The translations under genes and the position numbers were made by a program. From JACDHG01 sp963815295 (GTDB taxonomy: Bacteria; Actinomycetota; Actinomycetes; Propionibacteriales; Nocardioidaceae), in NCBI GenBank assembly GCA_963815295.1, contig CAWFFZ010000003.1:124001-188000 (forward strand): a DNA stretch of 64,000 bases, in the 5' to 3' direction. Below the pieces are notes generated by a model, which saw only the letters and a program-made list of their open reading frames with translations, did not search any database and was not told the origin of the DNA. Shown here in pieces: positions 9,528 to 17,060 of the stretch. Each line of letters starts with the position of its first letter. Positions within the stretch are counted from its first letter, which is position 1.

Positions 9528-10214
9528 ATGTCCGATTCAGCACCACCCCCACCTCCGCCGTCGGACCCCGACGGCCAGCCCCCGCCGCCGTCTGGGAGCC
9601 CGGCCGGCAGCCCGCCGCCCGCATCAGGTCCGGCCGGTGCCCCGCCTCCCGGAGCGAGTGGCCCGACCGGCACACCACCACCCGCGCACCAGGGCCACGC
9701 ACGTCCGGCCGGCGCCATCAGTGGTGACCAGCTGAAGAGCACGTTGCAGAGCGCCCACAAGTACGACCTCGGCATCATCGCGGCCGGCATCTTGGCGTTT
9801 CTCCTGTCGTTCTTCCCGTACTACAAGGGCACCGTTGAGACCTCGGGAGGCTCGACCGAGGGCTTCGGCAACTTCGGGAGCAGCGGGTCTTGGTCGGCCT
9901 GGCACGGCTTCTTCGGTTGGTTTGCCGCGCTGGCTGCCCTCGTCGCCGCCGGCGCCATCGTCGCCAGCTTGCTGGGCATGGCGTTGGAGGCGAAGCTTGC
10001 TCGCCTGATCTCGCTGATCGGATTCGGAGTGGCAACCGTATGTGTGCTGCTTGCGTTCTTCGTCAACCCGCTTCCGGGAGACGAGAGCAAGGACACGTTT
10101 GCCGGTGTCACGGTCGAGTACTCCAAGGGGCACAGCTTTGGTTTCTGGGCGAGCCTGATCGTGATCGTCGTCGGCCTGGCGCTGTCGTTCATGCGCAAGG
10201 ACAGCACCGACTGA
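9528..10214 (+). CDS. proline-rich membrane protein of unknown function
   Basis: A 228-residue protein with a Pro/Gly/Ser-rich N-terminal tail of about 65 residues, then four predicted membrane spans (about residues 82-98, 128-150, 160-180 and 205-222). ATG at 9528 is chosen because GAAGGAGA sits 4 bases before it; a TTG 111 bases upstream extends the frame but lacks family-like sequence. No enzyme motif is visible. It is followed by a strong hairpin and then by another proline-rich membrane protein, a common pattern in actinobacteria for small envelope proteins. Confidence 0.8.
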   Translation: MSDSAPPPPPPSDPDGQPPPPSGSPAGSPPPASGPAGAPPPGASGPTGTPPPAHQGHARPAGAISGDQLKSTLQSAHKYDLGIIAAGILAFLLSFFPYYKGTVETSGGSTEGFGNFGSSGSWSAWHGFFGWFAALAALVAAGAIVASLLGMALEAKLARLISLIGFGVATVCVLLAFFVNPLPGDESKDTFAGVTVEYSKGHSFGFWASLIVIVVGLALSFMRKDSTD

Positions 10215-10232
10215 TCCTCTGACCTTGCACGT

Positions 10233-10265
10233 GAGGGCCCGGCGCAGCTTCTGCGTCGGGCCCTC
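10233..10265 (+). terminator. GC-rich hairpin terminator
   Basis: A 15-bp stem (10233-10247 with 10251-10265) containing one G-T pair and a 3-base CTT loop lies 18 bases after the preceding stop codon. There is no T run, as is usual for high-GC actinobacterial terminators. Confidence 0.6.
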
Positions 10266-10289
10266 GTCGCTGCACTACGCTGCCTCGAC

Positions 10290-10790
10290 ATGAGCAGCTA
10301 CCCGGGCGACCCGTCGCAGCCCTACTCGCAGCAGCCGCCCGGAGGTCAACCGCCAGGCTGGCCACCCGGGGGTCCACTACCGCCCGGGGGACAGCTACCA
10401 GGAGGTCCGCCCGGGGGCCACCCGGCCAACGAGCAGTTCTACATTTCCAGCATGGGCGGAGAGGTCGGCCCGTACGGCTGGGGCGACATGCAGCTGATGG
10501 CGAAGAACCAACAGCTGAGACCCGACACCACGGTGCGCAGGGCCAGCGGCGGGATCTGGTTTCCCGCCAGGGACATCCCTGGGGTGTTCTCCGACAAGGA
10601 GTGGCTGATCGCGGCTCTCCTCAGCGGGTTCTTCGGCACCTTTGGTGTCGACCGCTTCTACCTGGGCTACACCGGCCTCGGCATCGCGAAGCTGCTCACC
10701 TGCGGGGGCCTTGGCATCTGGGCACTGATCGACTTCATCCTCATCATCCTTCGTAAGGTGCCAGATGCTCAGGGCATCCCGCTTCGCTGA
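10290..10790 (+). CDS. GYF-like and TM2 domain membrane protein
   Basis: A 166-residue protein. Residues 1-48 are Pro/Gly-rich. Residues 49-95 resemble the GYF_2 fold (FYISSMGGEVGPYGWGDM, then LRPDTTVRRASGGIWFPA). Residues 105-160 are a TM2 domain: two spans joined by the signature GVDRFYLGYTGLGIAKLLT. TM2 proteins are integral membrane proteins of uncertain role. A TACGCT hexamer (10276-10281) ends 8 bases before the ATG and there is no ribosome site, so translation is probably leaderless. Its 3' end overlaps the next gene by 26 bases. Confidence 0.88.
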   Translation: MSSYPGDPSQPYSQQPPGGQPPGWPPGGPLPPGGQLPGGPPGGHPANEQFYISSMGGEVGPYGWGDMQLMAKNQQLRPDTTVRRASGGIWFPARDIPGVFSDKEWLIAALLSGFFGTFGVDRFYLGYTGLGIAKLLTCGGLGIWALIDFILIILRKVPDAQGIPLR

Positions 10791-11214
10791 CGTCGCCTCG
10801 GCGGCATACACGCCACGCTCGGGGCCGTCGACGGCAGCAGTGGCCGTCATCGGGGGTGCGGCGGTGGTGGTTGCTGCCTTGTCACACCCGGCGGCAGTCG
10901 AAGCCGGCCCGACGGTCTGCCCCCTCCGGGCGCTGACGGGACTCCCGTGTCCCGGCTGCGGTCTCACCCGCTCATGGGTCTGGTTGCTGCATGGCGAGCC
11001 AGGTCAGGCGATGACGGCCAACCCGTTCGGTGTGGTCGCGTTGCTGCTCACCGTGCTTGTCATCGTCGGCTCGGGCGTCGCACTCGCCCGCCGACGTCCT
11101 CTCCCACCTCTCGGCCACTTCTTTCCGGCGAGAGTGTGGGTGCCGATCAGCGTCGCCTGGGTCACCTTTGGTCTCGGGCGGGTGGTCTGGGTGGCGCTCG
11201 GGCAACCGTCATAG
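10765..11214 (+). CDS. DUF2752 membrane protein
   Basis: A 149-residue membrane protein with the DUF2752 signature CPLRALTGLPCPGCGLTRSW, in which three cysteines are spaced as in the family, followed by HGEPGQAMTANP. Three spans are predicted. The function of DUF2752 is unknown; the Cys-rich loop suggests metal or redox chemistry but this is not shown. It starts inside the TM2 gene (26-base overlap), so the two are translationally coupled, a pairing often seen in actinobacteria. The second nuo operon begins 70 bases downstream. Confidence 0.86.
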   Translation: MLRASRFADVASAAYTPRSGPSTAAVAVIGGAAVVVAALSHPAAVEAGPTVCPLRALTGLPCPGCGLTRSWVWLLHGEPGQAMTANPFGVVALLLTVLVIVGSGVALARRRPLPPLGHFFPARVWVPISVAWVTFGLGRVVWVALGQPS

Positions 11215-11283
11215 TTTGGGCTGCGGATCGCCGAAGGGCTGGCGGGCGCGACGAGTCCCGGCCAGGGCAGTAGTTTGTCTGGC

Positions 11284-11661
11284 ATGGCTTCGGGCTATGA
11301 CGACTACCTGGCGACGTATGCGCCAGTCGCGGTCCTCTTCGTGGTCGGCCTGGGCCTCGTCGCATCGATGCTCCTCGGGAACGGTTTGCTCCGACCGACG
11401 CGTCCGACCCGCCAGAAGCTCCTGACGTACGAGTGCGGCGTAGATCCGGTCGGCGATGGCTGGGCCCAGGTGCACGTGCGGTACTACATCTTCGCCTACC
11501 TGTACGTCGTGTTCGCCGTCGACGCGGTGTTCCTGTTCCCGTGGGCCACCGTCTTCGAGCAGCTCGGCTGGGTGACGGTGGTGGAGATGGGAATCTTCGT
11601 CGGGGTGCTCGCGGTCGGGCTGGCGTACGCGTGGCGAAAAGGAGTGCTGGCGTGGACCTGA
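11284..11661 (+). CDS. nuoA: NADH-quinone oxidoreductase subunit A (second copy)
   Basis: Small membrane subunit of complex I, 125 residues with three spans. Family motifs are YECGVDPVGDGWAQVHVRYY and the acidic FAVDAVFLFPWA segment in the second helix. ATG at 11284 is preferred to a TTG 9 bases upstream. It opens the second nuo operon; nuoB starts 10 bases before its stop. No clear promoter was found in the 70-base gap upstream. Confidence 0.93.
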   Translation: MASGYDDYLATYAPVAVLFVVGLGLVASMLLGNGLLRPTRPTRQKLLTYECGVDPVGDGWAQVHVRYYIFAYLYVVFAVDAVFLFPWATVFEQLGWVTVVEMGIFVGVLAVGLAYAWRKGVLAWT

Positions 11662-12251
11662 GCACGCCACCGCCCGGGCACACAGTCGACCTGCCGGTGC
11701 CCCGGATCGGTGCACTGCAGAGGATCGCTCCCCAGCCGGCGCGCTATCTCCTCAACTGGGGCCGCAGCTATTCGCTGTGGGTGTTCAACTTCGGGCTCGC
11801 GTGCTGCGCGATCGAGTTCATCGCCACGTCGATGGCGCGACACGACTTCATCCGGCTCGGGGTGATCCCGTTTGCGCCGGGACCGCGTCAGGCCGACCTG
11901 ATGGTCGTGTCGGGCACGGTGAGCGACAAGATGGCGCCCGCTGTTCAGCGCCTCTACGAGCAGATGCCCGACCCGAAGTACGTGATCTCGTTCGGCTCCT
12001 GCGCCAACTCCGGCGGCCCCTACTGGGACTCCTACTGCGTGACGAAAGGCGTCGACCAGATCATCCCCGTCGACGTCTACGTGCCCGGCTGCCCGCCACG
12101 GCCGGAGTCGCTCCTGCAGGGCATCGTCAAGCTCCAGGAGAAGATCGCCGGCGAGTCGCTCGTCGACAGGTATGACAACCCTGCTGCCGAGCGTCGCTCT
12201 CTCGTCTCGCGACTCACTAGACCCCTACTCGGCCCACCGGACCCGTCGTGA
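11652..12251 (+). CDS. nuoB: NADH-quinone oxidoreductase subunit B (second copy)
   Basis: Carries the N2 [4Fe-4S] cluster next to the quinone site, 199 residues. All four cluster ligands are present: the tandem Cys pair in GLACCAIEF, Cys in GSCANSGG, and Cys in VPGCPPRPE. The GTG start at 11652 overlaps nuoA by 10 bases and is preceded by AAAAGGAG at 7 bases. The catalytic core is therefore intact even though the operon lacks nuoD, which normally forms the quinone pocket together with NuoB. Confidence 0.94.
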   Translation: MDLSTPPPGHTVDLPVPRIGALQRIAPQPARYLLNWGRSYSLWVFNFGLACCAIEFIATSMARHDFIRLGVIPFAPGPRQADLMVVSGTVSDKMAPAVQRLYEQMPDPKYVISFGSCANSGGPYWDSYCVTKGVDQIIPVDVYVPGCPPRPESLLQGIVKLQEKIAGESLVDRYDNPAAERRSLVSRLTRPLLGPPDPS

Positions 12252-12802
12252 CGTGGGCTGAGCGGGTGAGCGCGGCCTTCACCGCCGAGCCGGACACCGA
12301 CTCCACTCCGTTGACGGTGGACGTGCCGCACGACGAATGGCTAGCTGCAGTCACGTCAGCGCGCGACGACCTCGGCTGCAACTTCTTCGACTTCCTGTCC
12401 GCGGTCGACAACGAGCCGGAGGGTTTCACGGTCGTGGCACACGTCGCCGCACGGAGAGCGGGAGGTGTCGACGCGCTGCTGCTACGAACCGCCGTCCTCG
12501 CCGATAACCCAGTCCTGTCATGTGTGTGTGCCGTGTATGCCGGCGCCGGCTGGCACGAGCGCGAGACCCACGAGATGTTCGGCATCGGCTTCGACGGCCA
12601 CGAGCACCTCGACCCGCTGCTGTTGCCGGACGGCTTTGAGGGTCATCCGTTGCGTAAGTCCTTCGTGTTGGCGTCCCGAGTGGCGAAGCCGTGGCCCGGC
12701 GCCAAGGAGCCAGGCGAGTCCGAAGGTGAGGCGGCTCCGAGCCGCCGACGTACCCGGCCCCCTGGCGTCCCCGACCCCGAGCAGTGGGGTCCGAGCGCGT
12801 GA
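12248..12802 (+). CDS. nuoC: NADH-quinone oxidoreductase subunit C (second copy)
   Basis: Peripheral-arm subunit of 184 residues, the 30-kDa subunit family. The signature is clear: WHERETHEMFGIGFDGHEHL, then LLLPDGFEGHPLRKSFV. The N-terminus (VPHDEWLAAVTSARDDLGCN) matches the family start. The GTG start overlaps the nuoB stop (GTGA). The C-terminal 40 residues are Arg/Pro-rich. It is followed directly by nuoH, with no nuoD and no room for one, and it is not a NuoCD fusion. Confidence 0.9.
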   Translation: MTWAERVSAAFTAEPDTDSTPLTVDVPHDEWLAAVTSARDDLGCNFFDFLSAVDNEPEGFTVVAHVAARRAGGVDALLLRTAVLADNPVLSCVCAVYAGAGWHERETHEMFGIGFDGHEHLDPLLLPDGFEGHPLRKSFVLASRVAKPWPGAKEPGESEGEAAPSRRRTRPPGVPDPEQWGPSA

Positions 12803-13755
12803 TCGACTGGGTGGATCTGACGCTGCGGTTGATCGTCGTACTCGTTGCGTTCCTCGTGCTGCCTTTGCTCGTCGGACAGACCGAGCACAAAGTGATGGCA
12901 CACATGCAGTCTCGGGTCGGGCCGATGTACGCCGGCGGGTTCCACGGATGGGCGCAGCTCCTCGCGGACGGCGTCAAATTCGTGCAGAAGGAATCGATCG
13001 TTCCGACGGCCGCAGACCGGCCGATCTTCAAGCTGGCCCCGGTCGTCGCGCTGGTGCCCTACCTCGTCGTGCTGGTCGCGTTGCCACTTACGCCGACCGC
13101 CGTGGGCAGTCAGCTCGACCCCGGCCTGTTCTTCGTGCTTGCCGTGCTCAGCGTCGGAGTCCTTGGCGCCTTGATGGCCGGTTGGTCGAGTGCGAACAAG
13201 TTCTCACTCCTGGGTGGGCTGCGGGTCGCGGGACAGCTGATGGCATACGAGCTGCCGTTTGTCCTGGCGGCAGCCTCGGCGGCGATGGCGGCAGGAACGC
13301 TGTCGTTAGTGGGCATCGCAGTTGCATGGACGCCCTGGTGGCTGCTGTGGCAGCTGCCGGCACTTGTCGTCTTCTTCATCGCGGGGCTTGCCGAGCTGGC
13401 GCGGCCGCCGTTCGACATGCCGGTTGCCGATGCCGAGATCATCTTCGGTCCCTACACGGAGTACTCCGGGCTGCGGTTCGCGCTGTTCCTGCTCGCGGAA
13501 TACGCGGGGATCGTGGTGCTGGCCGCCCTGACGACCGTGCTCTTCCTGGGCGGGTGGCAAGGACCGTTCGAGGACCAGCTCGGCTGGCTCTGGACGCTGC
13601 TGAAGATCGGGGTGATCTCGTTCCTGGTGATCTGGCTGCGGGTGGCCTACCCGCGGCTGCGTGCCGACCAGCTGCAGAAGCTCGCGTGGACCGGACTCGT
13701 GCCGATTGCGCTGCTGCAGCTGGTGATCACGGCGGTGGGGGTGGTGGCGACATGA
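12799..13755 (+). CDS. nuoH: NADH-quinone oxidoreductase subunit H (second copy)
   Basis: Membrane subunit that forms the quinone entry channel, 318 residues, about eight spans. GTG at 12799 overlaps the nuoC stop (GTGA). Family landmarks are present but diverged: EHKVMAHMQSRVGPMYAGG (usual ERK...RxGPN), FVQKE, SANKFSLLGGLRVAGQLMAYE (usual SNNKY) and AELARPPFDMPVADAEII (usual NRxPFDLPEAE). It ends in a 4-base ATGA that could start nuoI. Confidence 0.93.
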   Translation: MIDWVDLTLRLIVVLVAFLVLPLLVGQTEHKVMAHMQSRVGPMYAGGFHGWAQLLADGVKFVQKESIVPTAADRPIFKLAPVVALVPYLVVLVALPLTPTAVGSQLDPGLFFVLAVLSVGVLGALMAGWSSANKFSLLGGLRVAGQLMAYELPFVLAAASAAMAAGTLSLVGIAVAWTPWWLLWQLPALVVFFIAGLAELARPPFDMPVADAEIIFGPYTEYSGLRFALFLLAEYAGIVVLAALTTVLFLGGWQGPFEDQLGWLWTLLKIGVISFLVIWLRVAYPRLRADQLQKLAWTGLVPIALLQLVITAVGVVAT

Positions 13756-13799
13756 CGGCGTACGGCGGGGACGAGAACCGAGGGAAGGGAGCACGACCG

Positions 13800-14414
13800 A
13801 TGAGTTGGGGCCGTGGACTGCTGACGGGTCTCCAGGTCACCTGGGGCAACCTCACCAGGCGATCGGTGACCGCGCACTACCCGGATGCGCTACCCGAGCT
13901 GCCGCCGAGGTCGCGGGGCGTGATCGCCCTGATGGAAGAGAACTGCACGGTCTGCATGCTCTGCGCCCGCGAGTGCCCGGCCTGGTGCATCTACATCGAC
14001 TCGCACAAGGAGCCCGTGCCACCGGCGACCGAGGGCGGTCGCGAGCGCAGCCGCAACATGCTCGACCGCTTCGCGATCGACTTCTCCCTCTGCATGTACT
14101 GCAGCATCTGCATCGAGGTCTGCCCGTTCGACGCGTTGCACTGGTCGCCGGAGTTCGAGTATGCCGAGGGCGACATCCGCAACCTGACCCACGAGAAGGA
14201 CAAGTTGCAGGAGTGGATGTGGACGGTGCCACCGCCTGCCGCCCTCGACCCGGCGTCGGCGCCTCCGAAGGAGATCGCGACTGCCGAGAAGGCCGCTGCC
14301 CGGCTTCGGGCCGCTGAGCCTGACACACCCGCTAACGTCCGTGCCGGCGAGCGCCCCGACGACCCCTCGCACGGACGCAAGGGGGAGGGGGACTGGTGGC
14401 GGCCGTCGAAGTGA
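13800..14414 (+). CDS. nuoI: NADH-quinone oxidoreductase subunit I (second copy)
   Basis: Ferredoxin-like subunit with two [4Fe-4S] clusters, 204 residues. Both motifs are complete: CTVCMLCARECP and CMYCSICIEVCP. ATG at 13800 is preferred for its GGGAAGGGAG ribosome site and family-like MSWGRGLLTGL start; the upstream ATG at 13752 overlaps nuoH (ATGA) and would add 16 residues. The C-terminal ~60 residues form an Ala/Pro-rich charged tail longer than in typical NuoI. In complexes without NuoEFG this subunit can be the entry point for ferredoxin electrons. Confidence 0.93.
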   Translation: MSWGRGLLTGLQVTWGNLTRRSVTAHYPDALPELPPRSRGVIALMEENCTVCMLCARECPAWCIYIDSHKEPVPPATEGGRERSRNMLDRFAIDFSLCMYCSICIEVCPFDALHWSPEFEYAEGDIRNLTHEKDKLQEWMWTVPPPAALDPASAPPKEIATAEKAAARLRAAEPDTPANVRAGERPDDPSHGRKGEGDWWRPSK

Positions 14415-14908
14415 TCTTCCTACTGCTCGGCGCCCTCGCGGTGGGCTCCGCGGTCCTCGTTGCCGTCAGCGGCAACCTCGTGCACTGCGCACTCTGGCTG
14501 GTGGTAACCCTGGGTGCGCTCGCCGGCTGCTATCTGCTGCTCGCGGCGGAGTTCGTCGCCTGGGTTCAGGTCCTCATCTACATGGGGGCGGTCGTCGTGC
14601 TGCTGTTGTTCGCGTTGATGCTCACGCGCGCGCCGACCGGAGCGATGCCCGACCTCACTGGCAGGCATCGTGGCGTCGCGGTCGTGGCGGCTCTCGTGAC
14701 CTCGGGGGTGCTGATCACGACATTCGCGGCCGGCTTCGGGGAGGCGCGGATCGACGTACGCGATGACGACATCGGTGACGCATCGGCCTTGGGGGCAACG
14801 TTGTTCGGCTCGTGGGTGCTCGCCTTCGAGGTGCTGAGTGTGCTGCTGCTCGCCGCCCTGGTCGGGGCGATCGTGCTGTCCCGTCGACGCGACGAGGCAG
14901 CTGGCTAG
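14396..14908 (+). CDS. nuoJ: NADH-quinone oxidoreductase subunit J (second copy)
   Basis: Membrane subunit of 170 residues with five predicted spans. NLVHCALWLVVTLGALAGCY and EFVAWVQVLIYMGAVVVLLL match NuoJ helices 2 and 3, including the pi-bulge region around YMGAVVVL. The GTG start overlaps nuoI by 19 bases and follows a G-rich ribosome site. The stop codon shares its last base with the nuoK start. Confidence 0.92.
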   Translation: MAAVEVIFLLLGALAVGSAVLVAVSGNLVHCALWLVVTLGALAGCYLLLAAEFVAWVQVLIYMGAVVVLLLFALMLTRAPTGAMPDLTGRHRGVAVVAALVTSGVLITTFAAGFGEARIDVRDDDIGDASALGATLFGSWVLAFEVLSVLLLAALVGAIVLSRRRDEAAG

Positions 14909-15234
14909 TGCCCATCCTCTTCCCGCTCGTCGTCTCGTCGATGCTGTTCGGCATCGGCGTGTATGTCGTGATGGCGCGTCGGCACGCCGTGCTCGTCTTG
15001 ATGGGCGTCGAGCTGATGCTCAACGCGGTCAACCTCAACCTGGTTGCGTTCGATGCTTGGTGGCACGACGCCCTCGACTCCGGTCAGGTGCTGGCATTGT
15101 TCGTCATCGCGGTGGCGGCGGCCGAGATCGGGCTGGGGCTCGCGATCGTGCTGCTGGTGTTCCGCATCCATCAGCACATCAACGTCGACGAGCTGCGCGA
15201 GCTGGCCGACCGTGACGAGGTGACGTCGTCGTGA
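14908..15234 (+). CDS. nuoK: NADH-quinone oxidoreductase subunit K (second copy)
   Basis: Three-span membrane subunit of 108 residues. The helix-2 glutamate motif GVELMLNAVNLNLVAF and the helix-3 motif AAAEIGLGLAIVLLVFR carry the two conserved Glu residues of the proton path. GTG at 14908 shares a base with the nuoJ TAG. The stop overlaps the nuoL start (GTGA). Confidence 0.94.
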   Translation: MPILFPLVVSSMLFGIGVYVVMARRHAVLVLMGVELMLNAVNLNLVAFDAWWHDALDSGQVLALFVIAVAAAEIGLGLAIVLLVFRIHQHINVDELRELADRDEVTSS

Positions 15235-17060
15235 TCGCCTTCCTCGTTATCCTCGCTCCGCTGGTGGCAGCCGTTGTCACCGTGGTCATTGGGCACCGCG
15301 ACGAGAGGGCCGCCCCGGCACTCGGGGTGGCCGGCACGGCCGTTGCATGGTTGGCCGCCGTCGTCGTCGGGATCCGGCAATGGGGAGACGCTGCCGCAGA
15401 CGAGGTTGGCGGCGGGCAGGTGCAGACTGGTGACCTGCCGATCTCCGTTGTGCTCCGCGTCGACCAGCTCAGCGCATCGATGCTGGTCCTTGCGACGACC
15501 GTGGCACTGCTCGTGCAGGTCTACTCGATCGCCTACCTGCGTGGCGATCCACGCTTTCCGTCATACGCGGCGGTCGTCTCGTTGTTCACGGCTGCGATGG
15601 CGCTGGTGGTCACTGCTGACGATGTCTTCGTGTTGCTCATCGGCTGGGAGGTGATGGGTGCGTGCTCCTACATCCTCATCAGCCACCACTGGGAGCTAGG
15701 CCCGGCGCGAGACGGAGCTGTGAAGGCGTTCCTGATGACACGGCTCGGCGATGTCGGTCTGCTGTTCGGGTTCTTCGTGGCTGGCGAAGCGGCCGGCACC
15801 TACCGGGTCAGCGGCATCGTCGACCAGGCCGCATCGGGCGGCATCGACACAGGCACTGCGACCTGGGCATGCCTGCTCATCCTGTGCGGGGTCGTCGGCA
15901 AGTCGGCGCAGTTCCCCTTGCACAGCTGGCTGCCGGACGCCATGCCCGGCCCCACGCCGATCAGTGCTCTGATCCACGCGGCGACGATGGTCGCCGCCGG
16001 AGTGTTCTTGGTGGCCAGGCTGCTACCCCTGTTCGAGCTCTCGACTGTCGCGACCACCGTGCTCGCACTCATCTCGGTGGTGTCAATGCTCGGCGCGGCA
16101 CTCTTCGCCCTCGCTGCCGACGACCTCAAGCGAGTGCTGGCTTGGTCGACTGTCTCGCAGCTTGCGTTGATGTTTGCGGCCTTGTCTCTTGGCGGGTATG
16201 CCGCTGGCGTCACGCACCTGCTGTCGCACGGCGCCTACAAGGCACTCCTCTTCCTAGCGGCCGGCTCGGTCATCCACGCAGTCGGAACCCAGCGGATCGA
16301 CGAGATGGGTGGGCTGCGGCGCGCGATGCCGGTCACCTTCCTGACGATGACGATCGGCTTCGCCGCGTTGGCCGGGTTCCCGCCGCTGGTCGGGTTTTTC
16401 TCCAAGGACGCCGTCCTCGGGATCGCTGCGGACGAGGCGCTGCACGGACGTGCCGTGCTCGGGTGGGTCGTTCTCGTTGCCGGGCTTGCCACGACCGTGC
16501 TCACGGCGGCATACGCGACTCGTGCATGGCTGCTGGTGTTCTTCGGACCTCGGCGAAGCCCCGCGGTTGCTCCGGTTGCGGAGTCGCCCGGTCTGATGGT
16601 CGCGCCGCTCGGCGTGCTAGCCGCAGCGTCGGTGGTGGGTGGTTGGGCCGTCCTCGACGTCGGCTACCTCGGCGTCGAGGCTGACCGGCTGCACGTCAGC
16701 GTGCTCGTCGCGAGCATCGTGATCGTGCTCGTCACGTCCGCCTTCGTGGCCGCGGAGTGGGCAAGGATGCAGCAGCGCGACCCGATGTTGCTCGGGCGGC
16801 TGCGACCCGTCTTCGCGCGTGAGCTCGGCTACGACCCCTTGATCCACTGGCTGATCGTGGGACCGACGAGTTGGGCCAGCCGAGTCACCGCGGTCAACGA
16901 GACCGAGGTCATTGACGCCTATGTGCGCGGCACCGACACCGGCGCGCAGTGGGGGGCTCGCCTGCTGCGGTGGCTGCATGACGGCGACGTCCAGCGCTAC
17001 CTCACCGCCATCGTGGTCGGAGCTGTCGCGGTGGCACTCCTGGTCGGAGTCGTGCAGTGA
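15231..17060 (+). CDS. nuoL: NADH-quinone oxidoreductase subunit L (second copy)
   Basis: Antiporter-like pump subunit of 609 residues, full length. Seen: GWEVMGACSYILISHHWE (channel Glu), KSAQFPLHSWLPDAMPGPTP, SALIHAATMVAAGVFLVARL, and HGAYKALLFLAAGSVIHA. Two extra C-terminal spans and the amphipathic connecting helix region (about residues 500-585) are present. The start overlaps nuoK and the stop overlaps nuoM (GTGA). It is clearly divergent from the first copy at the left edge of the window. Confidence 0.95.
   Translation: MIAFLVILAPLVAAVVTVVIGHRDERAAPALGVAGTAVAWLAAVVVGIRQWGDAAADEVGGGQVQTGDLPISVVLRVDQLSASMLVLATTVALLVQVYSIAYLRGDPRFPSYAAVVSLFTAAMALVVTADDVFVLLIGWEVMGACSYILISHHWELGPARDGAVKAFLMTRLGDVGLLFGFFVAGEAAGTYRVSGIVDQAASGGIDTGTATWACLLILCGVVGKSAQFPLHSWLPDAMPGPTPISALIHAATMVAAGVFLVARLLPLFELSTVATTVLALISVVSMLGAALFALAADDLKRVLAWSTVSQLALMFAALSLGGYAAGVTHLLSHGAYKALLFLAAGSVIHAVGTQRIDEMGGLRRAMPVTFLTMTIGFAALAGFPPLVGFFSKDAVLGIAADEALHGRAVLGWVVLVAGLATTVLTAAYATRAWLLVFFGPRRSPAVAPVAESPGLMVAPLGVLAAASVVGGWAVLDVGYLGVEADRLHVSVLVASIVIVLVTSAFVAAEWARMQQRDPMLLGRLRPVFARELGYDPLIHWLIVGPTSWASRVTAVNETEVIDAYVRGTDTGAQWGARLLRWLHDGDVQRYLTAIVVGAVAVALLVGVVQ

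Noticed and set aside
12248..12802. NuoCD fusion that would supply the missing NuoD
   Set aside because: The protein is only 184 residues, covers NuoC alone, and is followed at once by nuoH.
12465..13799. Long upstream extension of the nuoI frame
   Set aside because: It runs through nuoC and nuoH in another frame and is Arg/Ala-rich; only the part from 13752 or 13800 encodes NuoI.
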